Origin: Akkermansiaceae bacterium UBA6138
GTDB taxonomy: Bacteria; Verrucomicrobiota; Verrucomicrobiia; Verrucomicrobiales; DEV007
DNA length: 64,000 nt
Direction: 5' to 3'
Assembly (NCBI GenBank): GCA_002422425.1
Contig: DIVG01000066.1
Coordinates: forward strand, 7,227 to 71,226
The number at the start of each line of letters is the position of its first letter. The stretch's first letter is position 1. Under the pieces are notes generated by a model, which searched no databases, was not told the DNA's origin, and saw only the letters and a program-made list of their open reading frames with translations. The position numbers and the translations under genes are program-made. Of the stretch, positions 15,923 to 24,586 are shown piece by piece.

Positions 15923-16543
15923 TCAGTTTCCGGCAACCGCCTGAAGGCCGCGGAGGTAGGCCGTGATCGCCCAGCGGTCACGGACCGAGGTCACGCCGTT
16001 GTAAGGACCCATAAGCCCCTTGCCGTGACTGATCGTCCAGAAAATTTGTCCCTCGGGCATGTCCCTGACTCTCGCATCGATAAGATTTGCGGTCGGGGGG
16101 ATCGCCCAGTATTTCGACACAACCCCGGCTCCATTGCCCGAATCACCGTGACACGGAGCGCAGGTGATCCGGTAACGCTCGCGGCCCCGTTCCAGAAAAG
16201 CCGCGTCCATTGTCAGCTCACCGGGAAATCCTTTGCCGTAGAAATCGCCGAAAAGACCCGTGTTGAGATAATCGGATCCCCTGCTGAAATCGAGATCGGT
16301 CCTTCCGACCCCTTCGCCGGAGACAGGAAACTTGAAACCCAGTGGCTCGGTTCCCTCAACCGGAACCCGGGCACCCTGACCGTTCTCGAAAAAGTCACTC
16401 GGCTTCTGCGCCTTCACTTTATACTGATTATCCATGTCGGGAAACAGCATGAAGGGCGGCGAGGAAAATTTCGCTCCGCGAGGGCCGAGGGCGTAGACCG
16501 TTGCCACGACCGCGATTGCTAAAATAAGAAAAAACCAACGCAT
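15923..16543 (-). CDS. actE: Alternative complex III subunit ActE, mono-haem cytochrome c
   Basis: This encodes 206 residues with an N-terminal membrane anchor (about 3-18) and a cytochrome c domain with the haem motif CAPCH (ITCAPCHGDSGNG) and the likely axial methionine in ISHGKGLMGPYNG. The long region before the haem motif (SPPFMLFPDMDNQYKVKAQ and on) is typical of ActE. It is the likely electron exit site of ACIII, passing electrons to the oxidase module encoded downstream. It sits in the canonical order A-B-C-D-E-F. Confidence 0.94.
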   Translation of the reverse strand: MRWFFLILAIAVVATVYALGPRGAKFSSPPFMLFPDMDNQYKVKAQKPSDFFENGQGARVPVEGTEPLGFKFPVSGEGVGRTDLDFSRGSDYLNTGLFGDFYGKGFPGELTMDAAFLERGRERYRITCAPCHGDSGNGAGVVSKYWAIPPTANLIDARVRDMPEGQIFWTISHGKGLMGPYNGVTSVRDRWAITAYLRGLQAVAGN

Positions 16544-16556
16544 TCCAGTTTCCGGT

Positions 16557-17114
16557 TCAGTAGTTTACCTCTTCAATTTTACCGGCGCCGATTTCCTCGA
16601 GCAGCTGCCTCGTGCCCTCGTGTTTGAACTTGGGGTCGCGGGACTCGATCACCAGGAGAAAGCCGTCGTTAGAGAACCTGGAGAAGAGCGCCGAGTTAAA
16701 GAGCGGGTGATTCCATCGCGGCAGCATGATGAGACCCAGAAGACCGAAAAGGGTCGCAAAGGCCGCGAGGAGGATCGTCAGTTCAAAAGTCACCGGAAAG
16801 AAAGCCGGAAGGGTGAAGATGTTGACGGGCTTGTCCTGCACGACGGTCGGGTAAAGACTCACCTGGGTGAAGAATTGAAGAAAGAGGGCCACGCAGGAAC
16901 CTGTGATCCCGCCGACCAGGACGATGGCGGAAAGCCAGCTCTTACCAAGCCCCATGGCGTGGTCCATCCCGTGCACCGGATAGGGGGTGTGGACGTCCCA
17001 ACGGCGGAAGCCGGCGTCCCGCACTTTCTCAGCGGCATGGTAGAGGTCGGACGCGGAGGAAAACTCGGCGACGTAGCCAAAAAGCTCGCTCGAACTGGAT
17101 GTTGAATTACTCAC
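16557..17114 (-). CDS. actD: Alternative complex III subunit ActD (DUF3341)
   Basis: This encodes 185 residues matching the DUF3341 family. An N-terminal soluble part (LFGYVAEFSSASDLYHAAEKVRDAGF, followed by DVHTPYPVHGMDHAMG) precedes two transmembrane helices (about 62-85 and 105-130), and then a short C-terminal domain. No cofactor motif is expected or seen. ActD is a structural membrane subunit of ACIII. It lies 13 bases upstream of actE and 27 bases downstream of actC. Confidence 0.94.
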   Translation of the reverse strand: MSNSTSSSSELFGYVAEFSSASDLYHAAEKVRDAGFRRWDVHTPYPVHGMDHAMGLGKSWLSAIVLVGGITGSCVALFLQFFTQVSLYPTVVQDKPVNIFTLPAFFPVTFELTILLAAFATLFGLLGLIMLPRWNHPLFNSALFSRFSNDGFLLVIESRDPKFKHEGTRQLLEEIGAGKIEEVNY

Positions 17115-17141
17115 TGGTTCAGAAGGTGAAGATTATCCTGT

Positions 17142-18581
17142 TTACTTGCCCGCGCCGCGCCGTTTGTCACGAAGCCGCTTCCAATCGTGGTAATGGGGAT
17201 CCGACTCGGGGAGAACTCCCTTGACCTCGCTTACAGCGATGACAGGAAGGAAGCGAATGAAAATCAGGAAAAGCATGAAGAACATCCCGAAACTACCCGC
17301 GAACATGAGCTTCTCCACCCAGGAGGCCGAATAATACCCCCACTGACCGGGGAGGAAATCCCGGGCGAGCGAGGTCGGGATAATCACAAAGCGTTCAAAC
17401 CACATCCCGAAGTTCACGAAGTTTACAATGAGGAAGACCATCCACAGGTTGTGACGCGCCCAGTGGAACCAGAAGACCTGGGGGGCGATCACGTTGCAGA
17501 AGAACATGCAGTAATAGGCCCAGGTGTAAGGCCCCGAGAGAATGCGCATGTGGAAGGCGTCCCCTTCGAATTTGTTCGCCGCGTAGTAGCTGATAAACAG
17601 CTCCATGATATAGGCGTAACCGACGATCGTCCCGGTGAGGAGGATAATCTTCGCCATGTTGTCGATGTGCTTGGCGGTGATGAGATCCTCAAGCCCGTAG
17701 AGTTTGCGCACCGGCAGCATCAGGGTGAGCACCATCGCAAAGCCGCCGAAAATGGCCCCGGCCACAAAATAGGGAGGGAAGATCGTCGTGTGCCACCCGG
17801 GAACGATAGAGGTGGCGAAGTCAAACGACACGACCGAGTGCACCGAAAGGACGAGGGGGGTCGAGAGGGCCGCAAGAATGAGATAGGCCATCTCGTAGTG
17901 ACGCCACTGGCGGTTGCCCCCGCGCCAGCCGAGGGCAAAAAAGCCGTAAAGCTTCTTCGCGAGCCCCTTGGCCCTGTCGCGCAGTGTCGCGAGGTCGGGA
18001 ATGAGACCGATATACCAGAAGATCACCGATACCGTGAAATAAGTCGAGACCGCGAAGACATCCCAAAGCAGCGGGCTCTTGAAGTTCTGCCAGATCGCGT
18101 TCGAGTTCGGCACCGGAGCGAGGAACCAAACCATCCAGAAACGCCCGACGTGAAAGCCGGGGAAGATACCGGCACACATCACCGCGATCAGCGTCATCGC
18201 TTCCGAGGCGCGGTTTACCGAGGTCCGCCATTTCTGGCGGGTCAGGAAAAGAATCGCCGAGATCAGGGTTCCGGCGTGACCGATCCCGATCCAGAAAACG
18301 AAATTCACGATATCCCAGCCCCAGGCCACCGGGTGATTCATCCCCCAGACCCCGACCCCGGTCGAGACAAGGTAAACGAGACTGAAGACGAGACAGAGGA
18401 AAAGCAGGACCGAAGGCACAAAAAGCACCCACCAGATGAAGGGCTGCCTGTTTTCGACAATCCCGCAAATGCGGTCGGTGATCCAACCGAGCGAGCGGTT
18501 GTTGAGCACAAGCGGCTCGCGAACGACCCCTTCTGCTTCCGAGGGGTGAACTGCCGTGTTCGCTGTTTTGGTATCTGCCAT
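17142..18581 (-). CDS. actC: Alternative complex III subunit ActC (NrfD-like quinone-binding membrane subunit)
   Basis: This encodes 479 residues with about ten transmembrane helices of the PsrC/NrfD fold. Recognisable ActC blocks are NHPVAWGWDIVNFVFWIGIGHAGT, FPGFHVGRFWMVWFLAPVPNS, SVHSVVSFDFATSIVPGWH and FVNFGMWFERFVII. ActC docks ActB and binds quinol. It is 20 bases upstream-spaced from actB in the operon. Length and helix count are normal for the family. Confidence 0.95.
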   Translation of the reverse strand: MADTKTANTAVHPSEAEGVVREPLVLNNRSLGWITDRICGIVENRQPFIWWVLFVPSVLLFLCLVFSLVYLVSTGVGVWGMNHPVAWGWDIVNFVFWIGIGHAGTLISAILFLTRQKWRTSVNRASEAMTLIAVMCAGIFPGFHVGRFWMVWFLAPVPNSNAIWQNFKSPLLWDVFAVSTYFTVSVIFWYIGLIPDLATLRDRAKGLAKKLYGFFALGWRGGNRQWRHYEMAYLILAALSTPLVLSVHSVVSFDFATSIVPGWHTTIFPPYFVAGAIFGGFAMVLTLMLPVRKLYGLEDLITAKHIDNMAKIILLTGTIVGYAYIMELFISYYAANKFEGDAFHMRILSGPYTWAYYCMFFCNVIAPQVFWFHWARHNLWMVFLIVNFVNFGMWFERFVIIPTSLARDFLPGQWGYYSASWVEKLMFAGSFGMFFMLFLIFIRFLPVIAVSEVKGVLPESDPHYHDWKRLRDKRRGAGK

Positions 18582-18601
18582 GGTCAGTCAAAGACTCAAA
18601 A

Positions 18602-21600
18602 TTAGTGCATCTTCGAGGTCACGGTACCCACCATATCCGCGCCCGGCATCTTCGGGTTCGGGTTTTTAATGCGGGCCAGGTAGCTCGTCCTCGGGCGGGT
18701 GCCGATATACTTCAAAAGGTCGTAGTTGCGAGGGTTTTTCTTTGCCGCGTGGATTTTATCTCCGTCGGCCTTGAGGTTCCCGAAGGTGATCGCGCCGGCA
18801 CCGCAGGCATCCTGACAGGCGACGGTGAACGAGTTCGCCTTCACCTGGATATCGGCCGAATCGCGAGCCGCCTTCTTCGCGCCGATCTTTGCCGCATTGA
18901 TTCGCTGGACACAATAGGTGCACTTCTCGATGACACCGCGCATGCGCACGGTGACGTTCGGGTTCTTGAGGAGGCGCTGGGTCGTGGTCGCCGGTCCGGA
19001 AGCGGGAGCGAGCGGGCCGAGTTCGAGCTGATCAAGGGGGCGCTTGTTGTAATCGTAATAGTTGAAGCGACGCGCCTTGTAAGGGCAGTTGTTCGCGCAG
19101 TAACGGGTCCCGATACAGCGGTTGTAGGTCATCGCATTTAGCCCGTCGCCGGTGTGCACCGTCGCATTGACCGGACAGACCGTTTCGCAGGGCGCACTTT
19201 CGCACTGCTGGCAGGCGACCGGCTGGGAAATCATCTCGACCTGGTCGTCGTCAATAGTGCGGCGTCCGGGGGTATCCTTGGTAGACTCGGCTCCGGTGAG
19301 GTAGTCGAGCGCGCCGCCCCGCTGGGAGACGATCTCCTTGTCTTTCGGGCTCGTGAAATAGCGATCCATACGGATCCAGTGCATCTCGCGACCGTTGATG
19401 ACCTGTTCCTTGCCCACGATCGGAATGTTATTCTCGGACTGACAGGCAATGACACAGGCGTTGCACCCGATGCAGGTGTTGAGATCCACCGTCATCGCCC
19501 ACTGGTGGTGAGGATCGACCCGGAACTCATGACCCGGGATCGGGCTGATGAGCGGGGTCGGGGTCGGGTCGGTTCCCATGTAATCAGGCCCTTTGTAGAA
19601 AGAAAGGTTCTCCGGGATGTGCGAATCCATCCCCTGATACTGAGCGAAGTCCGGGGACTCCTTGAGCATGTCGACGGTGCCTTCGCGGGCGATGGCGCGG
19701 CCCTCCATGCTGTAATGCTCGGCCGTGAGAGCGAGAGGGTGCTTCTTGCCGAGAGTCCTCGCGAGGACACCCGTCACCACGTAAGGCTGCGCGGTCGTAA
19801 GGAGCGGATAGGCATTAAAACCGACCCCCTTACTCACCGTATCAGTGGCCGCGTCCCCGTAATATCCCACGGCGAGACTGACCGAAAAATCAGCCTGACC
19901 GGGCGATCGAAGGACCGGAGCCTGAACTTTGCGGTTCCCCGCTGCGAATTCCACGAGATCCCCGTCCTCAAGACCCAGCTCGGCAGCGGTGGAGAAACTG
20001 ATCAAGGCGGCGTTGTCCCAGGTGAGCTTGGTAATGGGATCGGGAGCCTCCTGGAGCCAGCCGTTGTTGACAAAACGGCCGTCATAGACCGCACTGCTGA
20101 GAGTGAGCGTGACCTCAAGCCCCTCCGCATGCGGGAAGTCCGCGATCGGCGCTTTATTCAGCAGCTCAAGCTGAGCCGCCAGATCACCGGAGAAAACACC
20201 TGACGGGAGCTTTACCTCCTTAGCATAACCGTCGCGCAGTGCCGCCGTCCAGTCAGTGCCACCGACCGCCGCAAAAGTCCCTTTAACGCGGTCGAGGAGA
20301 GCATTGCCCGAGGCATCCTCCTGCAGGAGCGAAAGCAGGAAACGCCCCTCCGAAACCCCACCCCAGAGCGGATTGATCATCGGCTGCTGCACCGAGTAGA
20401 CACCCGAAAGACTGAAATGATCACCCCAGGATTCAAGATAATGGGCCCCGGGGACATGCCAGGAAGCCAGCTTCGACGTTTCGTTCAGGCGATACCCCAC
20501 CTGAACGAGGCTCTTCAGCTTCGCGAGCTTTGCCGCGAGACCGAGATTCGAGGGCGCATCAAAGGCGACATCGCCCTCATTCAGGACAAAAAGCGTCTCG
20601 AGCTCACCCTTCTCGAGGGCGGAGGAGAGCGCGGAAACACCCTCATAGCGTGCCAGCTGGTGGTCCACCAGAGAAATGATCGGACCGTAGGCACCGAGCG
20701 CGCGGTTGAGCGCCGCCACGAGAACGTGGGCAGGCTTCGAATGACGACCACCGAGCAACACCACCGAGGCGCCCTTCTGTCCGACGAGATCAGCCGCACA
20801 CTCGCGAATCCAGTCCTGCTTGTAGACCACTGGAACAAGACGGGAGACGATGGCGTCGGCGAGAGAGACGAGAGAAGCGTCACCCAGGGCCACTCCCACT
20901 TCCTTCGCCAGCATCGCCGCGACCGGGAGGACCTGGGAGGCCGCGAGACGGTAACGATGATCCGCCTGACCGCCGGTCAGTGTGAAAGCCGATTCCACCG
21001 TATAAAGGCGCGCCGGACCACCTTCGCGCTCGGGCTGACGGATCGACGAATACTCGGAAAGGGAATCCTCCCCGACCGGTTCGTTGCCGAGAAAATCACA
21101 ATCGAGGGAGAGAATCCGGGAGGCCCCCGACAAATTCACCACCGGGAGGGCCGAAGGCCCGTAAAGGTCAGCCGCCGCCGTGCGCGCCCCGACTGGACTA
21201 AGCGACTCGTAGGAGAAAAGGCGCATCCCGGGATAGGCCTTGACCACCTCATCAAGAAGAGCCCGGCGCGTCGGCGAGGTCGACTCGGAGAGCAGCACCC
21301 CGGCCTTATTGCCGGATTTCGCTTCGCGGAAGGGAGCAAGGAAAGCCTCTTCAAAGTCCGCCCGGGTCGTCAGCACCCCTTTCTTCAGGTAACCCTTGGA
21401 GCGATCCTGATCGTAGAGCTCGAGAATCGATGCCTGGGTGAAGGCGCTGGAGCCACCCTTGACTGCCGGATGAAGGCGATTCCCGTCCACTTTCGTCGGA
21501 CGCCCTTCGTGCGTCGTCACGACGAGAGGATCACAGCCGAGACCACCGAGACGAGGCTTCGCCGTTGAGTAATAAAGAGCCTTGCCCGGAATGACCCATT

Positions 21601-21859
21601 CGACATGCTCATTGAAGGGAACAAGGTGCTCGAGGGGACGACTGCACGAAACCCCGAAGCCGGCCAGCGCGGTCGAGGCCCCCATCAACTTGACGAAGCT
21701 GCGCCGCGAAGTCTCATCGAACGCCAACTCCTGCGCCCCCTGGGGGAACTCCCTCTCCAGCCAACCCTTGAACTCGCCCGAACCCTCAAGCTCGCCAAGA
21801 CTCCGCCAATGGATCCGGGACGCTTCCTCCTCAACTGGATGATGCCACTTTCGCTTCAT
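18602..21859 (-). CDS. actB: Alternative complex III subunit ActB, molybdopterin-oxidoreductase-like iron-sulfur protein
   Basis: This encodes 1085 residues from ATG 21859; an upstream in-frame extension to 21991 would overlap actA. It carries a twin-arginine motif (SRRSFVKLMG, residues 51-60), consistent with Tat export. Residues about 65-750 form a molybdopterin-oxidoreductase-like B1 domain, which in known ACIII lacks the cofactor. The C-terminal B2 part has ferredoxin-type clusters: CIGCNACVIACQSENN, QQCESAPCETVCPVNA, CIGTRYCANNCPYKAR, CTYCVQRI and CQDACGAGAI. This is consistent with three [4Fe-4S] and one [3Fe-4S] cluster. It relays electrons from quinol to the haem subunits. Confidence 0.95.
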   Translation of the reverse strand: MKRKWHHPVEEEASRIHWRSLGELEGSGEFKGWLEREFPQGAQELAFDETSRRSFVKLMGASTALAGFGVSCSRPLEHLVPFNEHVEWVIPGKALYYSTAKPRLGGLGCDPLVVTTHEGRPTKVDGNRLHPAVKGGSSAFTQASILELYDQDRSKGYLKKGVLTTRADFEEAFLAPFREAKSGNKAGVLLSESTSPTRRALLDEVVKAYPGMRLFSYESLSPVGARTAAADLYGPSALPVVNLSGASRILSLDCDFLGNEPVGEDSLSEYSSIRQPEREGGPARLYTVESAFTLTGGQADHRYRLAASQVLPVAAMLAKEVGVALGDASLVSLADAIVSRLVPVVYKQDWIRECAADLVGQKGASVVLLGGRHSKPAHVLVAALNRALGAYGPIISLVDHQLARYEGVSALSSALEKGELETLFVLNEGDVAFDAPSNLGLAAKLAKLKSLVQVGYRLNETSKLASWHVPGAHYLESWGDHFSLSGVYSVQQPMINPLWGGVSEGRFLLSLLQEDASGNALLDRVKGTFAAVGGTDWTAALRDGYAKEVKLPSGVFSGDLAAQLELLNKAPIADFPHAEGLEVTLTLSSAVYDGRFVNNGWLQEAPDPITKLTWDNAALISFSTAAELGLEDGDLVEFAAGNRKVQAPVLRSPGQADFSVSLAVGYYGDAATDTVSKGVGFNAYPLLTTAQPYVVTGVLARTLGKKHPLALTAEHYSMEGRAIAREGTVDMLKESPDFAQYQGMDSHIPENLSFYKGPDYMGTDPTPTPLISPIPGHEFRVDPHHQWAMTVDLNTCIGCNACVIACQSENNIPIVGKEQVINGREMHWIRMDRYFTSPKDKEIVSQRGGALDYLTGAESTKDTPGRRTIDDDQVEMISQPVACQQCESAPCETVCPVNATVHTGDGLNAMTYNRCIGTRYCANNCPYKARRFNYYDYNKRPLDQLELGPLAPASGPATTTQRLLKNPNVTVRMRGVIEKCTYCVQRINAAKIGAKKAARDSADIQVKANSFTVACQDACGAGAITFGNLKADGDKIHAAKKNPRNYDLLKYIGTRPRTSYLARIKNPNPKMPGADMVGTVTSKMH

Positions 21860-21893
21860 TCGAATTCGTATTTCTCGTCGTTCCGATCCGGAA

Positions 21894-22655
21894 TCAATGG
21901 TGACAGGCCGCGCAATCCTGCGGCGCATGGACACCCCAGGCCTTTTGCAAATGGATACCGATGAGCTCCTGCCCCCACACCTTGCCCTCATCGGCTTTCT
22001 TCAAGTCATCCGCCCCCGTCCCGGTCTTGCCGGCGAGGTAGGCATAAAAGGCGTCGGGCTCGAGGTCTTCCGGCTTCCATCCCAGATTGGTGATCTGGTC
22101 GAGCGGGCGAAGCGCCTGCTCGGGATTGCGGTGACACTCAAGACAGAAAGACATGCTCAGGGATTTAGCATGGTAGACCACCGGCATCTCATCGATGCGA
22201 CCGTGACATTCCACACAACTCACCCCGCGATTGACGTGGGCCGAGTGGTCGAAATGGGCATAATCCGGCACCTTGTGGAGCTGCACCCATTCGATCGGCT
22301 TGCCCGTGTAGTTTTCGTAATTCTCGTCCATCGCCTGCCGGAGCGGCTCGAGCTTGGGTGAGTCGGACTTCACCTTACCGGGACCGTGGCAATTCCAGCA
22401 GACCTGGGCGGCGGGGAGGTTCGAATGGGCGGAGTTCTCCACATGGGTGTGGCAATACCGGCAGTCCATCCCGAGCTGGCCCGCATGGAGGCTGTGATCG
22501 AAGGGAATCGGCTGCTGCGGCATATAACCGACGCGAGTGTATTTCGGCGTCCAGGAATACCAGGCGACCGCGATCACACAGGTTCCAAGAGCGCCGACGC
22601 ACACCAGAACTTTGATCGCAAGGAGGTTTGTCCAACGTGGAAAAATGTTGCCCAT
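21894..22655 (-). CDS. actA: Alternative complex III subunit ActA, pentahaem cytochrome c
   Basis: This encodes 253 residues from ATG 22655. An N-terminal membrane anchor (about 10-32) is followed by five haem c motifs in order: CRYCH, CWNCH, CVECH, CLECH and CAACH, the last just before the stop. Extra histidines suitable as distal ligands (FDHSLHAG, FDHSAHVN, YHAKSL) are present. Five haems matches known ActA. An earlier ATG at 22676 is in frame, but it would place the start two bases from a 30-bp palindrome with no ribosome-binding site. From 22655 the AGAGG at 22669-22673 is a weak, rather distant site. It is the first gene of the ACIII-oxidase run. Confidence 0.92.
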   Translation of the reverse strand: MGNIFPRWTNLLAIKVLVCVGALGTCVIAVAWYSWTPKYTRVGYMPQQPIPFDHSLHAGQLGMDCRYCHTHVENSAHSNLPAAQVCWNCHGPGKVKSDSPKLEPLRQAMDENYENYTGKPIEWVQLHKVPDYAHFDHSAHVNRGVSCVECHGRIDEMPVVYHAKSLSMSFCLECHRNPEQALRPLDQITNLGWKPEDLEPDAFYAYLAGKTGTGADDLKKADEGKVWGQELIGIHLQKAWGVHAPQDCAACHH

Positions 22656-22678
22656 CTCGTGAAGAAGACCTCTCATTT

Positions 22679-22708
22679 AATCGCTTGTGAAATATTTCAC
22701 AAGCGATT
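22679..22708. promoter_or_regulatory. Perfect 30-bp palindrome with CRP-like core upstream of actA
   Basis: The two 15-base arms are exact reverse complements with no spacer. The centre (22686-22701) reads TGTGAAATATTTCACA, identical to the TGTGA-N6-TCACA half-site arrangement bound by CRP-type regulators. On the + strand it is followed by six T residues, but no + strand gene ends here. On the - strand, the direction of actA, there is no T-tract. It lies between the Verru_Chthon D gene and actA, 24 bases from the preferred actA start. An operator for the respiratory operon is the simplest reading; a terminator is the alternative. Confidence 0.5.
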
Positions 22709-22801
22709 TTTTGGGTGAAATTCCAGCGCTTCCCCCCCTTCGAAACAGGTCGGGAAAGGCGCCCGGAAGGAGAGGGTTGCCGGGCGGGAGACTGACCCGT
22801 C

Positions 22802-22832
22802 GGGGGCGGGGCGCGAGCCGGACCGCGCCCCC
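22802..22832 (-). terminator. GC-rich hairpin just past the Verru_Chthon D stop
   Basis: Arms 22802-22810 (GGGGGCGGG) and 22824-22832 (CGCGCCCCC) pair with one mismatch around a 13-base loop, four bases beyond the stop codon at 22837. No U-tract follows, so it would be an atypical terminator or a 3'-end stabiliser. Confidence 0.3.
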
Positions 22833-22836
22833 GGAC

Positions 22837-23508
22837 TCAGGGGCGGAACTCGCTCACCTGCCCGTTGTAGGGGTTCACCTGCAGACAGAGGTAGTTGTCG
22901 GGCTTGTCCGCGTTCAAAGCCCCCTGCCCCTGCACGAGCGTGATGTACCAAGTGTCATCGCTGCCGGTTCGGAAAGGGAGATCGGTGGAACCATCGGGGC
23001 GGAACCGGAAGGCGACGTATTCCGTGCTTTGAAGCCTGCCCCCCTCACCGACCGGCGCGTCGGAACGCCCCACCGTCGGCGACGAAAACCCGAACTTCTT
23101 GTCGGCGGCAGATGTGTTCGCACGCGCATCGAGAATCGTGCTGAGGCCCTCGTGGACCCCGACCGGTGCCTTGATCCGGAAGAAGGTGCTGATCGGAGCG
23201 AGCTCCCCGTCGAGATTATACTGGTAGAGCTGGTAGGCTCTGAAGGCCTCTTCGGGCGCGGCGTTCGCGTAGTCGGGCATTCTGAAAAAGCGGATTTCGA
23301 CATCCGCGTTTTTCGACACCGCAATCTGCTGGGCATAGGTAAGCTGATTTCTCAGGACGACCCCTTCCCCGGAAAGAGAGTTGGAGGAGATGAGGCTGAA
23401 GAGATTGGGCGCGGCAAAAGCAAGGAGCAGTCCAACCACTCCGAGAACGACCATCATTTCGATCAGCGAAAAGGCGCCTCGGCGGGAAGTTTTGTTTGGG
23501 GTCTTCAT
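22837..23508 (-). CDS. Verru_Chthon cassette protein D (type IV pseudopilin-like)
   Basis: This encodes 223 residues from ATG 23508 with the prepilin-type motif GAFSLIEMMVVLGVVGLLL close to the N-terminus; G is the cleavage residue and E the +5 glutamate. The hydrophobic helix is followed by a globular domain (SSNSLSGEGVVLRNQLTYAQQIAVSKN and onward) typical of cassette protein D. Two further ATGs upstream (23526 and 23544) are in frame; the last would overlap the cassette C gene. It is the fourth gene of the set A-B-C-D. By analogy with general secretion pseudopilins it is probably processed by a prepilin peptidase and assembled at the cytoplasmic membrane, but the cassette's role is unknown. 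Confidence 0.88.
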   Translation of the reverse strand: MKTPNKTSRRGAFSLIEMMVVLGVVGLLLAFAAPNLFSLISSNSLSGEGVVLRNQLTYAQQIAVSKNADVEIRFFRMPDYANAAPEEAFRAYQLYQYNLDGELAPISTFFRIKAPVGVHEGLSTILDARANTSAADKKFGFSSPTVGRSDAPVGEGGRLQSTEYVAFRFRPDGSTDLPFRTGSDDTWYITLVQGQGALNADKPDNYLCLQVNPYNGQVSEFRP

Positions 23509-23531
23509 GAATGGCGATTTTCTCATTGGTG

Positions 23532-24578
23532 TTAACTGCTCCATTTCGCGCTTCTCAGCATGACCATTGAGCTGAAAACCTTGTGACTGACTTTAAGCTC
23601 GTTCAAGGCGTCGGTGAGCTTTTGAATGTCTTCATTGTAGGAATCCGTGTTTTTGAAAAGACCGGACATCCGGGCGATGAACTCCGTCGGTAACGCCCCT
23701 CCCGGATCGGTGTAACGAACCGCCGCCGCCTCGTCGATCGCAACCATCGTCACCCGTACGAGAGGGGGAACCTGCTGCGAAAATTCGGAAAACCCCTCTT
23801 CGCTGCTGTTCGAATCGAAGCGGTAGTTGGGAGCGATGCGGCTGTAGGTCGCCTTGCGCGAAGCCGAGCTCACTTCCAGAGAATCCCGCGGAGAGACGAC
23901 GAGTGTGAGGATGTTTTCCGCAATGGGGTTGAGGTGAGATTCAAAATCCCCCTCACCGATGCCACCGAGTGACTGCTTGAACCAGGAATCGAAGTTCTGC
24001 GCCTCCCCCTTCTCGCGCTCCACACGCCCATCCTCGAAGATCTGGTTGTCCTCCGCCCTCGGGCGGAACTCCATGAGACGGAACCGGTAGCGGTCCTCCG
24101 AATCGACGAAGCTGGGCTTGAAATTCTTGTCACTGCCGAAGGCGACGAAATACCCTCGCCCATTGAAGAGGTTGTTGAGGTTACGGTAGCGCCCCGAGAA
24201 GCCGAGAGGAGCCTGAAAGAACACCCCCTGCCCGATCGGCTTTTGATTCGCCGAACTCCCCAGGGTATCCGCGTCGAGGGCGACAAAATGGAGTTCCGAA
24301 GTGCGGTAGTAACCGTCGAAAAGACCGTCCTTGTTGTCATCCTTGAGGTTCCAGTAGGTATTCAGGGAAGCCTGGCCGATGTTCTTGGTCATCAGGTCGA
24401 AGGCAACCCTGGCCTCCCGGAACTGGCTGATACGGCTCTCCGAATAACGCCAGCTTTTCTGGACCTGATCCAGCAGGACCGTGAGCATGAGCATGAGGAC
24501 CGAAAGGATCGACATCGACACCATCATCTCGATGAGTGAGAAGCCCTTCGCCGGTGAAATTTGATTTCCGTTTTTCAT
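23532..24578 (-). CDS. Verru_Chthon cassette protein C (pseudopilin-like)
   Basis: This encodes 348 residues beginning with a short basic leader and the prepilin motif KGFSLIEMMVSMSILSVLML. The segment after it (LLDQVQKSWRYSESRISQFREARVAFDLM) resembles GspJ-type minor pseudopilins. The C-terminal globular domain contains RLMEFRPRAEDN and an LVVSPRDSLEV region. The gene ends within the upstream region of cassette D and starts eight bases past the cassette B stop, so the genes are coupled. It matches the Verru_Chthon C family in size and position. Confidence 0.9.
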   Translation of the reverse strand: MKNGNQISPAKGFSLIEMMVSMSILSVLMLMLTVLLDQVQKSWRYSESRISQFREARVAFDLMTKNIGQASLNTYWNLKDDNKDGLFDGYYRTSELHFVALDADTLGSSANQKPIGQGVFFQAPLGFSGRYRNLNNLFNGRGYFVAFGSDKNFKPSFVDSEDRYRFRLMEFRPRAEDNQIFEDGRVEREKGEAQNFDSWFKQSLGGIGEGDFESHLNPIAENILTLVVSPRDSLEVSSASRKATYSRIAPNYRFDSNSSEEGFSEFSQQVPPLVRVTMVAIDEAAAVRYTDPGGALPTEFIARMSGLFKNTDSYNEDIQKLTDALNELKVSHKVFSSMVMLRSAKWSS

Positions 24579-24586
24579 TAGATCAA

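Noticed and set aside
22679..22708. Reading the 30-bp palindrome as a rho-independent terminator of the Verru_Chthon cassette
   Set aside because: The T-run is on the strand opposite to transcription, and the element is about 130 bases past the cassette D stop; kept only as an alternative.
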